NCBI GenBank assembly: GCA_902518395.1
Contig: CABYFX010000008.1
Coordinates: 1 to 35,937 of the forward strand
Source: an uncultured Pelagibacteraceae bacterium
Lineage (GTDB): Bacteria > Pseudomonadota > Alphaproteobacteria > Pelagibacterales > Pelagibacteraceae
Direction: 5' to 3'
Length of the DNA: 35,937 nt
Position 1 is the stretch's first letter. Each line of letters begins with the position of its first letter. Of the stretch, positions 1-7,909 are shown piece after piece. The position numbers were made by a program, and so were the translations under genes. The notes under the pieces were generated by a model that saw only the letters and a program-made list of their open reading frames with translations, was not told where the DNA came from and made no database searches.

Positions 1-954
1 TTTTTAGGCGTACCTCCTATTTATGCAGTTCCCAATGAGGCTAGTAATATTTTAGGAACATCTGTCTCTGGATCTACAACCCATTATCTTAAAGGAACAC
101 TTGATTATAAAATGGGCTTCATGATTGTAATTGGAGGAACTGTAGGAACAATAATTGGAATTATAACTTTTTCATATTTTAAGGATATTGGAAAAATCAA
201 TGTAGTTATCTCCTTAGCTTATATGTACATCCTTGCAATTTTAGGAACATTTATGCTTATTCAAGGTGTGTCAGAAATTGATAAAGCAAGAAAAAAAATA
301 ACTGAAAGAAAAAAGTTACATAAACATTATTGGATACATGGTCTTCCTCTAAGAATGCGTTTTAAAAAGTCACAACTTTATGAAAGTGCATTTACACCAA
401 TAATAATAGGTTTGATAGTTGGTTTCATTGCTGCAATTATGGGAATAGGTGGTGCTTTTATTTTAGTACCAGCAATGATTTATATTATTGGAATGCCAAC
501 AAAACTAATTCCAGGAACTTCACTTTTTGTAACAATATTTGTAAGTGCTATTGTAACAATTTTGCATGCTTTAAATTATGGAACTATAGATTTAATTTTA
601 GTATCTGTTTTAATTTTAGGTTCAATAATAGGTGTGCAGTTTGGACAAAAAATTGGAGAAAAAATTGATAGCTCAGAATTTAAAACTATTTTAGCGATAC
701 TGCTATTACTAGTTGGTATAGCAATTGCTTATGATACTTTTATTAAAGATGAAAAAACAACAAATGTCATTGTTAATGCTACAGATAATCTAGGACCATT
801 AAGTGAATTTATATTAAACTTTTCCAGAGATTTGCCAGTATTTTATGGACTAACATCTGTACTTCTTGCTGTTGTTCTGGGAGTTGGAGCTGCAATGATT
901 AGAAGAGTTTATTCTAATTGGGATGATAAAAGACTAACAAAATTAAAAAAATAA
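1..954 (+). CDS. TauE/SafE family permease, probable sulfite/anion exporter (5' end outside window)
   Basis: The reading frame is open from base 1, so the true start lies upstream; 317 residues are visible. It is a polytopic membrane protein with glycine-rich helices in two halves. The second half begins near position 390 with the segment containing GIGGAFILVPAMIY, the repeat signature of the TauE/SafE (PF01925) fold. A basic cytoplasmic loop (KKITERKKLHKHYW) separates the halves. A final hydrophobic helix sits near the C-terminus. Members export sulfite or sulfonates or move other anions. The stop codon abuts the convergent suyB stop with no gap. Because suyBA and xsc next door both release sulfite, sulfite export is the most likely role, but this rests on context. 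Confidence 0.85.
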   Translation, partial: FLGVPPIYAVPNEASNILGTSVSGSTTHYLKGTLDYKMGFMIVIGGTVGTIIGIITFSYFKDIGKINVVISLAYMYILAILGTFMLIQGVSEIDKARKKITERKKLHKHYWIHGLPLRMRFKKSQLYESAFTPIIIGLIVGFIAAIMGIGGAFILVPAMIYIIGMPTKLIPGTSLFVTIFVSAIVTILHALNYGTIDLILVSVLILGSIIGVQFGQKIGEKIDSSEFKTILAILLLLVGIAIAYDTFIKDEKTTNVIVNATDNLGPLSEFILNFSRDLPVFYGLTSVLLAVVLGVGAAMIRRVYSNWDDKRLTKLKK

Positions 955-2122
955 TTAAGCGCTTCTATATAATTTAGTCATAACAAACTCCTTGTGACCA
1001 AGAGATTCAGCACACGTTAATCTTCCATTAGCAACCCTTAAAGTTGATTTGATTAACTCATCCCCAGCTTGACTTAGATTCATTTCTCTAGATAAAATTT
1101 TAGAAACGTCCACATCAATATGTTCACTCATAGTTTTTGCAGTAAGAGGATTAGCAGTCAATTTAATCACAGGCTCTATAGGATTTCCTATAATATTCCC
1201 CTGCCCAGTTGGGAATAAGTGAATATTAAAACCACCCGCAGCTTGTAAAGTAACACATTCTGCAGCAGCTGAAGAAGTATCCATGAAGTATAATCCCGCA
1301 CCTTTTGTAGGTTCCTCTGCCGGCTCTAAAACATCAATATATTGACATCCTCCAATTTTCTGGAAGTTACCAAATGCTTTTTCTTCGATTGTAGTTAATC
1401 CACCGGCAATATTTCCTGCAGTTGGTTGACTTTCTGATAAATCATCAGTTGCTTCTTTAAGAATAAAATCATTGTAATCATTCCATGTTTTTTTAAATTT
1501 AGCTTGAGCTTCATGTGTTTTGCCCCTTTTTTTCACAAACTGTTTCAGCGCCTGTAAGTTCAGAGGTTTCACCGAAACATAAATGGACACCAAGCGGTTC
1601 TAATTTATCCATAAGATTCCCTACAGTTGGATTAGATGCTAATCCTGATGTTGTATCAGACTCTCCACATTTTACTGAAATCCATAAATCACTCATTGGA
1701 CACTCTTCCCTTTGTTTTTCTGATGCCCACATCGAAAACTCTTGTGCTTTTTTTGAAACTTTTGCAATAGTATCTATGTCTCCGACACCTTCGATACTAA
1801 AACCCTCAACTGGTTTACCAGTGGTAGCAATCGCGTCTACAATTCTCTTTGTCCACTTAGGCTCAATACCAACAACAATAACTGCTGCAACGTTTGGATT
1901 TTTTCCTGTACCTATCATTGTTCTAAAATGAAGTTCTAGGTCTGCACCAAACTGAAGTCGCCCATAAGAATGAGGTAGTGCTATAGTACCTTTAATATTA
2001 TTTGCCACTGCTTCTGCACACGCATTTGAAATATCATCTACTGGAAGAATAATAACATGATTACGTGTTCCAGCACGTCCATTTTCTCTTTTATATCCTA
2101 AAAAACTTTTTGTTATTTCCAT
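955..2122 (-). pseudogene. suyB: (R)-sulfolactate sulfo-lyase large subunit SuyB, interrupted by a one-base frameshift
   Basis: SuyB belongs to the UxaA/GarD dehydratase family and, with SuyA, splits (R)-sulfolactate into pyruvate and sulfite. The N-terminal part (2122 down to about 1530) has the opening [19 protein letters not shown] and the segment CGESDTTSG. The C-terminal part (about 1530 down to 955) has [35 protein letters not shown] and EHIDVDVS, and ends [10 protein letters not shown]. The two lie in different frames. They join in the A7 run at 1524-1530 (T7 on the + strand): removing one A gives [14 protein letters not shown] and a continuous protein of 388 residues, close to the usual SuyB length. 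Uncorrected, translation stops ten codons after ETV. This is either a real inactivating or phase-variable mutation or a homopolymer sequencing/assembly error. suyA lies 3 bases upstream. Confidence 0.85.
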
Positions 2123-2125
2123 TAA

Positions 2126-2413
2126 TTACCACTTTTTTGTTTTAACGTTATGAACATGTACATGTTCACCTTTTTTAATATTTTTTACTACTTTCCCAAT
2201 ATCATGACCATATTTTAAAATAGTGTCACCCTCATTTAGATCTGTCATTGCAATCTTATGACCTAATGGTATTTCATCTTTTGATTGTATTGAAACAGAC
2301 TTATCATTTTCCATTATCCAACAATTACAATCCTGATCTGGGGTTATTTTTTCTATAACAACTACGCCAACGTTGTCTTTTTCATCATGTATTATTATAT
2401 CAGTATTTGACAT
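2126..2413 (-). CDS. suyA: (R)-sulfolactate sulfo-lyase small subunit SuyA (SAF domain)
   Basis: This 95-residue protein is the size of the separate N-terminal SAF-domain subunit found in UxaA-type dehydratases and in SuyAB. It has the conserved core IPLGHKIAM followed by GDTILKYGHDIG, and ends with a His-rich segment HVHNVKTKKW. The HVHN motif is typical of SuyA. It is intact and separated from suyB by three bases, so the two are co-transcribed. Altronate or galactarate dehydratase is the main alternative from fold alone. The neighbouring xsc and TauE-type exporter, plus the SuyA-like ending, favour sulfolactate. Confidence 0.85.
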   Translation of the reverse strand: MSNTDIIIHDEKDNVGVVVIEKITPDQDCNCWIMENDKSVSIQSKDEIPLGHKIAMTDLNEGDTILKYGHDIGKVVKNIKKGEHVHVHNVKTKKW

Positions 2414-2430
2414 TGTGACGATTTCTTTAT

Positions 2431-2458
2431 TTGAAATTCGCTAAATCTTATATATTAA
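2431..2458 (+). promoter_or_regulatory. Possible sigma-70 promoter for xsc
   Basis: TTGAAA at 2431-2436, a 16-base spacer and TATTAA at 2453-2458 would start transcription about 40 bases before the xsc ATG. The -10 is only a 4/6 match, and the AT-rich background makes chance matches common. The -10 region coincides with that of the opposing suyA promoter, so the two promoters would compete for polymerase. Confidence 0.35.
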
Positions 2459-2474
2459 TCGGGCACTTTGACAA
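2447..2474 (-). promoter_or_regulatory. Probable sigma-70 promoter for suyAB
   Basis: Read on the minus strand, TTGTCA (2469-2474) is followed after 16 bases by TATAAG (2447-2452). Each box matches consensus at 5 of 6 positions. The site lies 33 bases upstream of the suyA start and overlaps the candidate xsc promoter on the other strand, fitting shared control of the two sulfonate genes. Confidence 0.45.
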
Positions 2475-2504
2475 TTAAAAAAAAAGAATTAGAAAGGCTG
2501 AGCT

Positions 2505-4286
2505 ATGACTAAAATGACAACTGAAGAAGCATTTATAAAAGTTCTTCAAATGCACGGAATTGAACATTCGTTTGGAATAATAGGATCAGCTTTTATGGCA
2601 ATATCTGATTTATTTCCTAAAGCAGGAATTACATTTTGGGATGTTGCCCATGAGACTAATGGTGGATTAATTGCAGATGGATACACAAGAGCTACCGGTA
2701 AAATGTCGATGGTGATTGCTCAAAATGGGCCAGGAATTACTGGATTAGTTACACCTATAAAAACAGCTTACTGGAATCATACACCTTTATTATTAGTTAC
2801 TCCTCAAGCAGCAAATAAAACTATGGGGCAAGGTGGTTTTCAAGAAGTTGAGCAAATGAATTTATTTAAAGATATGGTTTGTTATCAAGAGGAAGTTAGA
2901 GACCCATCAAGAATGGCTGAAGTATTAAATAGAGTTATAGAAAAAGCTTTTAGAGGATCGGCACCAGCACAAATAAATGTGCCAAGAGATTATTGGACAC
3001 AAGTAATTGATATTGAATTACCACCAATCGTAAGATTTGAGAGACAAGGTGGAGGAAAAGAAGCAATAGAGAGAGCTGCAAAACTTTTATCAGATGCAAA
3101 ATTCCCAGTAATATTATCTGGCGCAGGTGTGGTAATCGGCGATGCAATAGAAGATTGTAAAAAAATTGCAGAAAAATTAGATGCTCCAGTGTGTAATGGT
3201 TATCAACACAACGACAGTTTCCCAGGAAGTCATCCTTTAGCAGTTGGTCCATTAGGATATAATGGATCTAAGGCTGGAATGGAATTAATTTCAAAAGCAG
3301 ATGTAGTTTTGGCATTAGGGACAAGACTTAATCCATTTTCAACATTACCTGGATATGGAATTGATTATTGGCCAAAAGATGCAACCATAATTCAGGTTGA
3401 TATGAACCCAGATAGAATTGGTCTTACAAAAAAAGTGACAGTTGGTATTTGTGGTGACGCAAAAATGGTTTCTCAGCAAATTTTAGAAAAACTTTCATCA
3501 ACAGCTGGAGACAATGGAAGAGAAGAAAGAAAAAATTTAATTCATAAAACAAAGTCAGCTTGGTTACAAACACTTACAAGTTTAGATCACGAAGATGATG
3601 ACCCAGGTACTGTTTGGAATAAAGAGGCAAGAGAAAGAGATTCAGATAGAATGTCACCTAGACAGGCTTGGAGAGCAATACAAGCCGGGATGCCTGAAGA
3701 TGCAATTATTTCAAGTGATATAGGAAACAACTGTGCAATTGGAAATGCATACCCAACTTTTGAAAAGCCTAGAAAATATCTTGCACCAGGATTATTTGGA
3801 CCATGCGGTTATGGTTTTCCATCTATTCTTGGGGCAAAAATAGGTTGTCCTGATACACCAGTGATTGGATTTGCTGGAGACGGTGCGTTTGGAATAAGTA
3901 TGAACGAAATGAGCTCATGTGCTAGAGAAGAATGGCCTGCGATAACTATGGTTATATTTAGAAATTATCAATGGGGTGCAGAGAAGAGAAATTCCATTTT
4001 ATGGTTTGATGACAATTTTATAGGAACGGAATTAGATCCAGAATTAAGCTATGCTAAAGTTGCGAACGCATGTGGACTAAAAGGAGTTGCTGTTAAAACC
4101 ATGGAAGAAACAACGGCAGCTATAAAACAATCTTGCGAAGATCAAAAAAAAGGTATTACAACATTTATAGAAGTTATTTTAAATCAAGAACTAGGTGAAC
4201 CATTTAGAAGAGATGCAATGAAAAAACCAGTTGAAGTAGCAGGAATAAAGAAAGCTGATATGAAGCCTCAAAAAGGTTTAATTTAA
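2505..4286 (+). CDS. xsc: Sulfoacetaldehyde acetyltransferase Xsc
   Basis: Xsc is a thiamine-diphosphate enzyme that converts sulfoacetaldehyde and phosphate to acetyl phosphate and sulfite, the convergence point of taurine, isethionate and sulfoacetate breakdown. At 593 residues it is full length. The N-terminal domain contains FWDVAHE, with the likely TPP-activating Glu50, and TPQAANKTMGQGGFQEVEQM near 99-118. The middle domain carries NGYQHNDSFPGSHPL and LGTRLNPFSTLPGYGIDYWP (about 271-290). The C-terminal domain has the TPP/Mg motif GDGAFG (458-463) ending at Asn487. These long segments are specific to Xsc rather than to acetolactate synthase. The start has a purine-rich AAAGG about 9 bases upstream. 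It is divergent from suyAB. A phosphotransacetylase to use the acetyl phosphate is not in the window. Confidence 0.97.
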   Translation: MTKMTTEEAFIKVLQMHGIEHSFGIIGSAFMAISDLFPKAGITFWDVAHETNGGLIADGYTRATGKMSMVIAQNGPGITGLVTPIKTAYWNHTPLLLVTPQAANKTMGQGGFQEVEQMNLFKDMVCYQEEVRDPSRMAEVLNRVIEKAFRGSAPAQINVPRDYWTQVIDIELPPIVRFERQGGGKEAIERAAKLLSDAKFPVILSGAGVVIGDAIEDCKKIAEKLDAPVCNGYQHNDSFPGSHPLAVGPLGYNGSKAGMELISKADVVLALGTRLNPFSTLPGYGIDYWPKDATIIQVDMNPDRIGLTKKVTVGICGDAKMVSQQILEKLSSTAGDNGREERKNLIHKTKSAWLQTLTSLDHEDDDPGTVWNKEARERDSDRMSPRQAWRAIQAGMPEDAIISSDIGNNCAIGNAYPTFEKPRKYLAPGLFGPCGYGFPSILGAKIGCPDTPVIGFAGDGAFGISMNEMSSCAREEWPAITMVIFRNYQWGAEKRNSILWFDDNFIGTELDPELSYAKVANACGLKGVAVKTMEETTAAIKQSCEDQKKGITTFIEVILNQELGEPFRRDAMKKPVEVAGIKKADMKPQKGLI

Positions 4287-4337
4287 GTAAAAATAAATTT
4301 AACTTCTTAATTTAACTAAATTCTATATATTAATCTC

Positions 4338-4727
4338 ATGAACCAAGATGATGTTAAAATTGGATCTAATAGAAGTTTTGGAATTGTATTTTTCATAGTC
4401 TTTTTAATAATTTCACTTTATCCATTATTACATGGTGAAAATATAAGAGTTTGGTCGTTAATTATTTCAATTATTTTTTTGGTATTAGGATTATTAAATT
4501 CAAAATTATTAAATCCATTAAATAAGATTTGGTTTAAATTTGGTTTACTATTAGGAAAAATCATTTCACCAATAGTAATGGGAATTATTTTTTTCTTAGT
4601 GGTAACACCTATTGCTTTATTTATGAGATTATTAAAAAAAGACTTACTAAATTTAAAGTTTAATAAAAAAAATACGTATTGGATTGAAAAATCAGGCCCA
4701 AAAAGTAAAATGAAAAATCAATTTTAA
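4338..4727 (+). CDS. SxtJ-family small membrane protein
   Basis: This 129-residue protein has three to four hydrophobic segments (about residues 14-30, 37-55, 66-95) and a basic tail ending YWIEKSGPKSKMKNQF. Size, topology and the Trp-Ile-Glu/Lys-rich tail fit the SxtJ family, known only as an uncharacterised membrane protein that accompanies O-carbamoyltransferases. Three bases separate its stop from the next small gene, which in turn abuts the carbamoyltransferase, so the three form one operon. The catalytic role, if any, is unknown; it may help anchor or feed the carbamoylation system at the membrane. Confidence 0.75.
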   Translation: MNQDDVKIGSNRSFGIVFFIVFLIISLYPLLHGENIRVWSLIISIIFLVLGLLNSKLLNPLNKIWFKFGLLLGKIISPIVMGIIFFLVVTPIALFMRLLKKDLLNLKFNKKNTYWIEKSGPKSKMKNQF

Positions 4728-4730
4728 TTT

Positions 4731-4880
4731 ATGAGTTTTATAAAAGAATTTTGGGAATTTTTAAAAGTAAGAAAAAAATATTGGTTACTTCCGATAATTT
4801 TAGTTTTAGTTTTATTTGGAGGTTTAATTGTATTAAGCCAAGGCTCAGCGGTTGCACCATTCATATATACAATTTTTTAA
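4731..4880 (+). CDS. DUF5989-family 49-residue membrane peptide (SxtK-like)
   Basis: This short ORF starts ATG at 4731 and encodes 49 residues. A basic amphipathic start (SFIKEFWEFLKVRKKYW) leads into one transmembrane helix and the ending SQGSAVAPFIYTIF, a pattern I recognise as DUF5989. Its stop TAA (4878-4880) directly abuts the GTG of the carbamoyltransferase, so translation is probably coupled. The equivalent gene in saxitoxin clusters is sxtK, also unknown in function. It is easily missed because of its length, but the conserved ending and tight spacing on both sides support a real gene. Confidence 0.8.
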   Translation: MSFIKEFWEFLKVRKKYWLLPIILVLVLFGGLIVLSQGSAVAPFIYTIF

Positions 4881-6719
4881 GTGAACTCAATTTTAGGAAT
4901 TTCAGCTTTTTATCATGATAGTGCAGCATGTTTGCTTATAGACGGTAAAATCGTTGCAGCTGCACAAGAGGAAAGGTTTACAAGAATTAAACACGACTCA
5001 AATTATCCAGAAAATGCAGTAAATTTTGTTTTAAACTACGCTAAGTTAAAATTAAATGAAGTTGATCAAATAATTTTCTTTGAAAAACCTTTTTTAAAAT
5101 TTGAAAGATTATTAGAGACTTATGTGGCTTTTGCACCAAAAGGTTTTCTATCTTTTTCTAAAGCAATGCCTGTTTGGATAAAGGATAAGCTGTTTCAAAA
5201 AAATTTACTTCAAAATAAACTAAAAAAACATGATGAAAATTATGACAAAACGAAAGAAAATATTTATTTTTCAGATCATCATTTAAGTCACGCTGCTAGT
5301 GCCTTTTATCCATCACCATTTAAAGAGGCTGTAATAATCACTGCTGACGGCGTTGGAGAATGGGCAACTACTACAGTTGCAGTTGGTAGTGAGAATAATC
5401 TAGAAATAAAAAAAGAGATTCATTTTCCACATTCTCTTGGGCTACTTTATTCAGCTTTTACTTATTTTATAGGTTTTAAAGTTAATAGTGGAGAATACAA
5501 GTTAATGGGTTTAGCGCCATATGGAAAACCAATTTATATAAACAAAATTTTAAAAATGATTGATGTTAAAGATGATGGAACATTTAGACTTGATCAGAGT
5601 TTTTTTAATTATGCCACTGGCTTAACCATGACAAATAATAAATTTCATAAACTGTTTGGTCAAAATCCAAGAGAACCTAAATCTGAAAAACTAACTCAGT
5701 TTCACATGGATATTGCTGCTTCAATACAAAAAGTTACTGAAGATATAATGATTAAACTAGTAAAATCAGTTCAAAAAGAATTTAGTTTAAAAAATCTATG
5801 TCTTGCTGGCGGTGTAGCTTTAAATTGTGTCGCTAATGGCAAAATTTTAAAAGAAAAAATATTTGAAAATATTTGGGTACAACCTGCAGCAGGTGATGCT
5901 GGAGGAGCTCTAGGAGCCGCTCTAGCCTTATGGCATATAGATCAAAATAACCCAAGAGTTATTAATGAAAATGATGATATGTCTGGATCTTATTTAGGAC
6001 CAGAATATTCTGAAGATGTAATTAAAAAAGAGCTATCTCGTTTAGGTGCCAAATTTGAAATATTAAACGAAGACGAAATAATTGAAAAAACATCCAAAGA
6101 TTTATCTGACGGTCATGCAGTTGGATGGTTTCAGGGTCGAATGGAATTTGGACCTCGTGCTTTAGGTGGTAGATCAATACTAGGCGATCCTAGGTCTCCA
6201 AATATGCAAAAAAATCTTAATTTAAAAGTAAAATACAGGGAAAGCTTTAGACCTTTTGCACCATCAATTCTTGCTGATGATTTGAATAAATGGTTTGAAA
6301 TAGATTCTGCTTCTCCCTACATGCTAATGGTTGCAAATGTAAAAAAAGAAAAATGCATTACCATGTCAGAAAATGATGAAAAATTATTTGGTATTGATAA
6401 ATTAAATGTAAAAAGATCGTCTGTGCCAGCCATTACTCATGTAGATTATTCAGCAAGAATACAAACTGTTCATGAAAATTCAAATCCAAAATATTATAAA
6501 CTAATTTCAAAATTTAAACAAATCACAGGATGCCCAATTTTAGTAAACACATCATTCAATGTTAGGGGAGAACCAATAGTAAATACTCCAGAAGACGCAT
6601 TTAATTGTTTTATGGGAACAAATTTAGATAGACTTATTATTGGTAATTGCTATTTAGATAAAAAGAAGCAAAATCAAGACTTAAAAAAAGATTATACCGA
6701 TAAGTTTGAGCTAGATTAA
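4881..6719 (+). CDS. NodU/CmcH-family O-carbamoyltransferase
   Basis: The enzyme transfers a carbamoyl group from carbamoyl phosphate, through carbamoyl-AMP, to a hydroxyl of an unknown acceptor. The N-terminal ASKHA/Kae1-like domain has GISAFYHDSAACL (residues 6-18), the metal-binding HHLSHAASAFYPSPF (His133, His134, His137), TADGVGEW (154-161) and LCLAGGVALNCVANG. The YrdC-like C-terminal domain has GRMEFGPRALGGRSILGDPR, FRPFAPSIL and NTSFNVRGEPIV. The 612 residues are a normal full length. The start is GTG, directly after the preceding stop. The gene overlaps the convergent SGNH hydrolase gene by four bases. The acceptor could be a glycan, lipid or small molecule; context does not identify it. 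Confidence 0.92.
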   Translation: MNSILGISAFYHDSAACLLIDGKIVAAAQEERFTRIKHDSNYPENAVNFVLNYAKLKLNEVDQIIFFEKPFLKFERLLETYVAFAPKGFLSFSKAMPVWIKDKLFQKNLLQNKLKKHDENYDKTKENIYFSDHHLSHAASAFYPSPFKEAVIITADGVGEWATTTVAVGSENNLEIKKEIHFPHSLGLLYSAFTYFIGFKVNSGEYKLMGLAPYGKPIYINKILKMIDVKDDGTFRLDQSFFNYATGLTMTNNKFHKLFGQNPREPKSEKLTQFHMDIAASIQKVTEDIMIKLVKSVQKEFSLKNLCLAGGVALNCVANGKILKEKIFENIWVQPAAGDAGGALGAALALWHIDQNNPRVINENDDMSGSYLGPEYSEDVIKKELSRLGAKFEILNEDEIIEKTSKDLSDGHAVGWFQGRMEFGPRALGGRSILGDPRSPNMQKNLNLKVKYRESFRPFAPSILADDLNKWFEIDSASPYMLMVANVKKEKCITMSENDEKLFGIDKLNVKRSSVPAITHVDYSARIQTVHENSNPKYYKLISKFKQITGCPILVNTSFNVRGEPIVNTPEDAFNCFMGTNLDRLIIGNCYLDKKKQNQDLKKDYTDKFELD

Positions 6720-7840
6720 AATTTCAAAGATTTTACAACTTTGTCTTTCACAATTGTTGTACCATTTAAATTCCAATGAATATCTCCATATATAAAGTTA
6801 TTAAAAATGAAATCTCTTTTATCTTCTTTTTTAAATTCATCATAAATACTTAAAAAATTAATACTGTTTTTTTTTGAAAAATTTTTCCAATAAATTTCAT
6901 GATACTCATCACCATAAAATATTTGAGTTGGCCAAGGATAAACAATTAAGGTTGAATTTATATCGTTTTCTTTAAGTAATTTAAAAAGCTTAATTAAATA
7001 TTTTTCTGATTGTAAAAGTCCAAATTTTATCTCGTTGTATCTATCTTCATTAAATGTCCAAAATCCTCTATCTATATGTGTCATTCTATAAAACATAACG
7101 TCATCTCTTTTAGTTTCAAAAAAACCTTTTTTAAGTTCTTTTGATGCTTTAGATTTTAATTTTATATAGTTTTTAATTAGTTCAGTTCGATCAGATAAAA
7201 TATTTAAAAATCTAAAAGTTGTAGAATTATCTCTTAGTAATCTTCCTGTTGAATAAAAAACTGTTTTATAGATTGGCCTTTCTTTTGTTTCTTCATATGT
7301 CAAAATATTTCCTTGTTCATTAAATTTAATAAACATTTCATCATATATGTCAGAAAGATCTAAGAAAACTAAGGCTTGATCAAATTTGTAACCTTCATCA
7401 ATATAATATTTAATTTTTTTGTAATAAATACTTGGAGAGTAAGACCCTACAGCTGAATTTAAAATTTCAAATTCACTTCCTAAATAACTTTCTAATTGCC
7501 CCGCTAGAGTATCCTTGTAATTAAGACCAGATCCTTCAATAAAGGAGTCCCCAATTAACAAAATTCTTTTATTATCAGGGTTAATTTTGCTAATTTTTCT
7601 TATTTCCTTATCCCTAAACCCTATTGAATTCGTAATTAATCTTTGCTTTATTTTTTCACCCCATATTTCAATTTGATCGATATTTGGAAGTATGTCATGA
7701 TGATAAATTGATGATGATACCCTCCACCATTTTTTTTCCCAGGCGCTATTTTTCCAATATTTTGTATTTTTGAAAAATAGGTTGCTGATTATTATGTCTA
7801 TGAATAATGCGGAAACAAAAAATAGAATATATTTTTTCAT
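6716..7840 (-). CDS. SGNH/GDSL-type hydrolase with N-terminal membrane anchor
   Basis: Residues 1-23 form a signal anchor (KKYILFFVSALFIDIIIS), placing the domain in the periplasm. The nucleophile block is ILLIGDSF with Ser99. The C-terminal acid/His pair appears as GDIHWNLNG (Asp353, His355), the DxHW arrangement seen in AlgJ/AlgX-type SGNH proteins. The block I glycine/asparagine region is LNSAVGSYS. At 374 residues it is long for the family. It sits tail to tail with the carbamoyltransferase, with a four-base overlap. The same partner type (sxtL, GDSL lipase) accompanies sxtI-J-K. It may add or remove an acyl group on the product that the carbamoyltransferase modifies; that is inference. 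Confidence 0.8.
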   Translation of the reverse strand: MKKYILFFVSALFIDIIISNLFFKNTKYWKNSAWEKKWWRVSSSIYHHDILPNIDQIEIWGEKIKQRLITNSIGFRDKEIRKISKINPDNKRILLIGDSFIEGSGLNYKDTLAGQLESYLGSEFEILNSAVGSYSPSIYYKKIKYYIDEGYKFDQALVFLDLSDIYDEMFIKFNEQGNILTYEETKERPIYKTVFYSTGRLLRDNSTTFRFLNILSDRTELIKNYIKLKSKASKELKKGFFETKRDDVMFYRMTHIDRGFWTFNEDRYNEIKFGLLQSEKYLIKLFKLLKENDINSTLIVYPWPTQIFYGDEYHEIYWKNFSKKNSINFLSIYDEFKKEDKRDFIFNNFIYGDIHWNLNGTTIVKDKVVKSLKF

Positions 7841-7909
7841 ATAATAAAATATTTTTATTAACTTTTTATTACTATATAATTTAAATATAGTATTAAAATT
7901 ATTATAATT

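Noticed and set aside
1518..1532. Programmed -1 frameshifting at the heptamer A AAA AAG in suyB
   Set aside because: The heptamer is in frame with the first half, but the second half is in the +1 frame, not -1, so the classical dnaX-type slip would not produce SuyB. A deletion of one A does.
1515..1931. Open 138-codon frame on the plus strand opposite suyB
   Set aside because: It lies wholly antisense to the conserved N-terminal half of SuyB and its translation has no recognisable domain; typical antisense shadow.
2950..3252. Minus-strand frame inside xsc
   Set aside because: Leu/His-rich antisense shadow of a highly conserved enzyme; no independent support.
4338..7840. Saxitoxin biosynthesis cluster
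   Set aside because: Only the carbamoyltransferase-associated subset is present; the polyketide synthase-like SxtA, amidinotransferase and oxygenases are absent.
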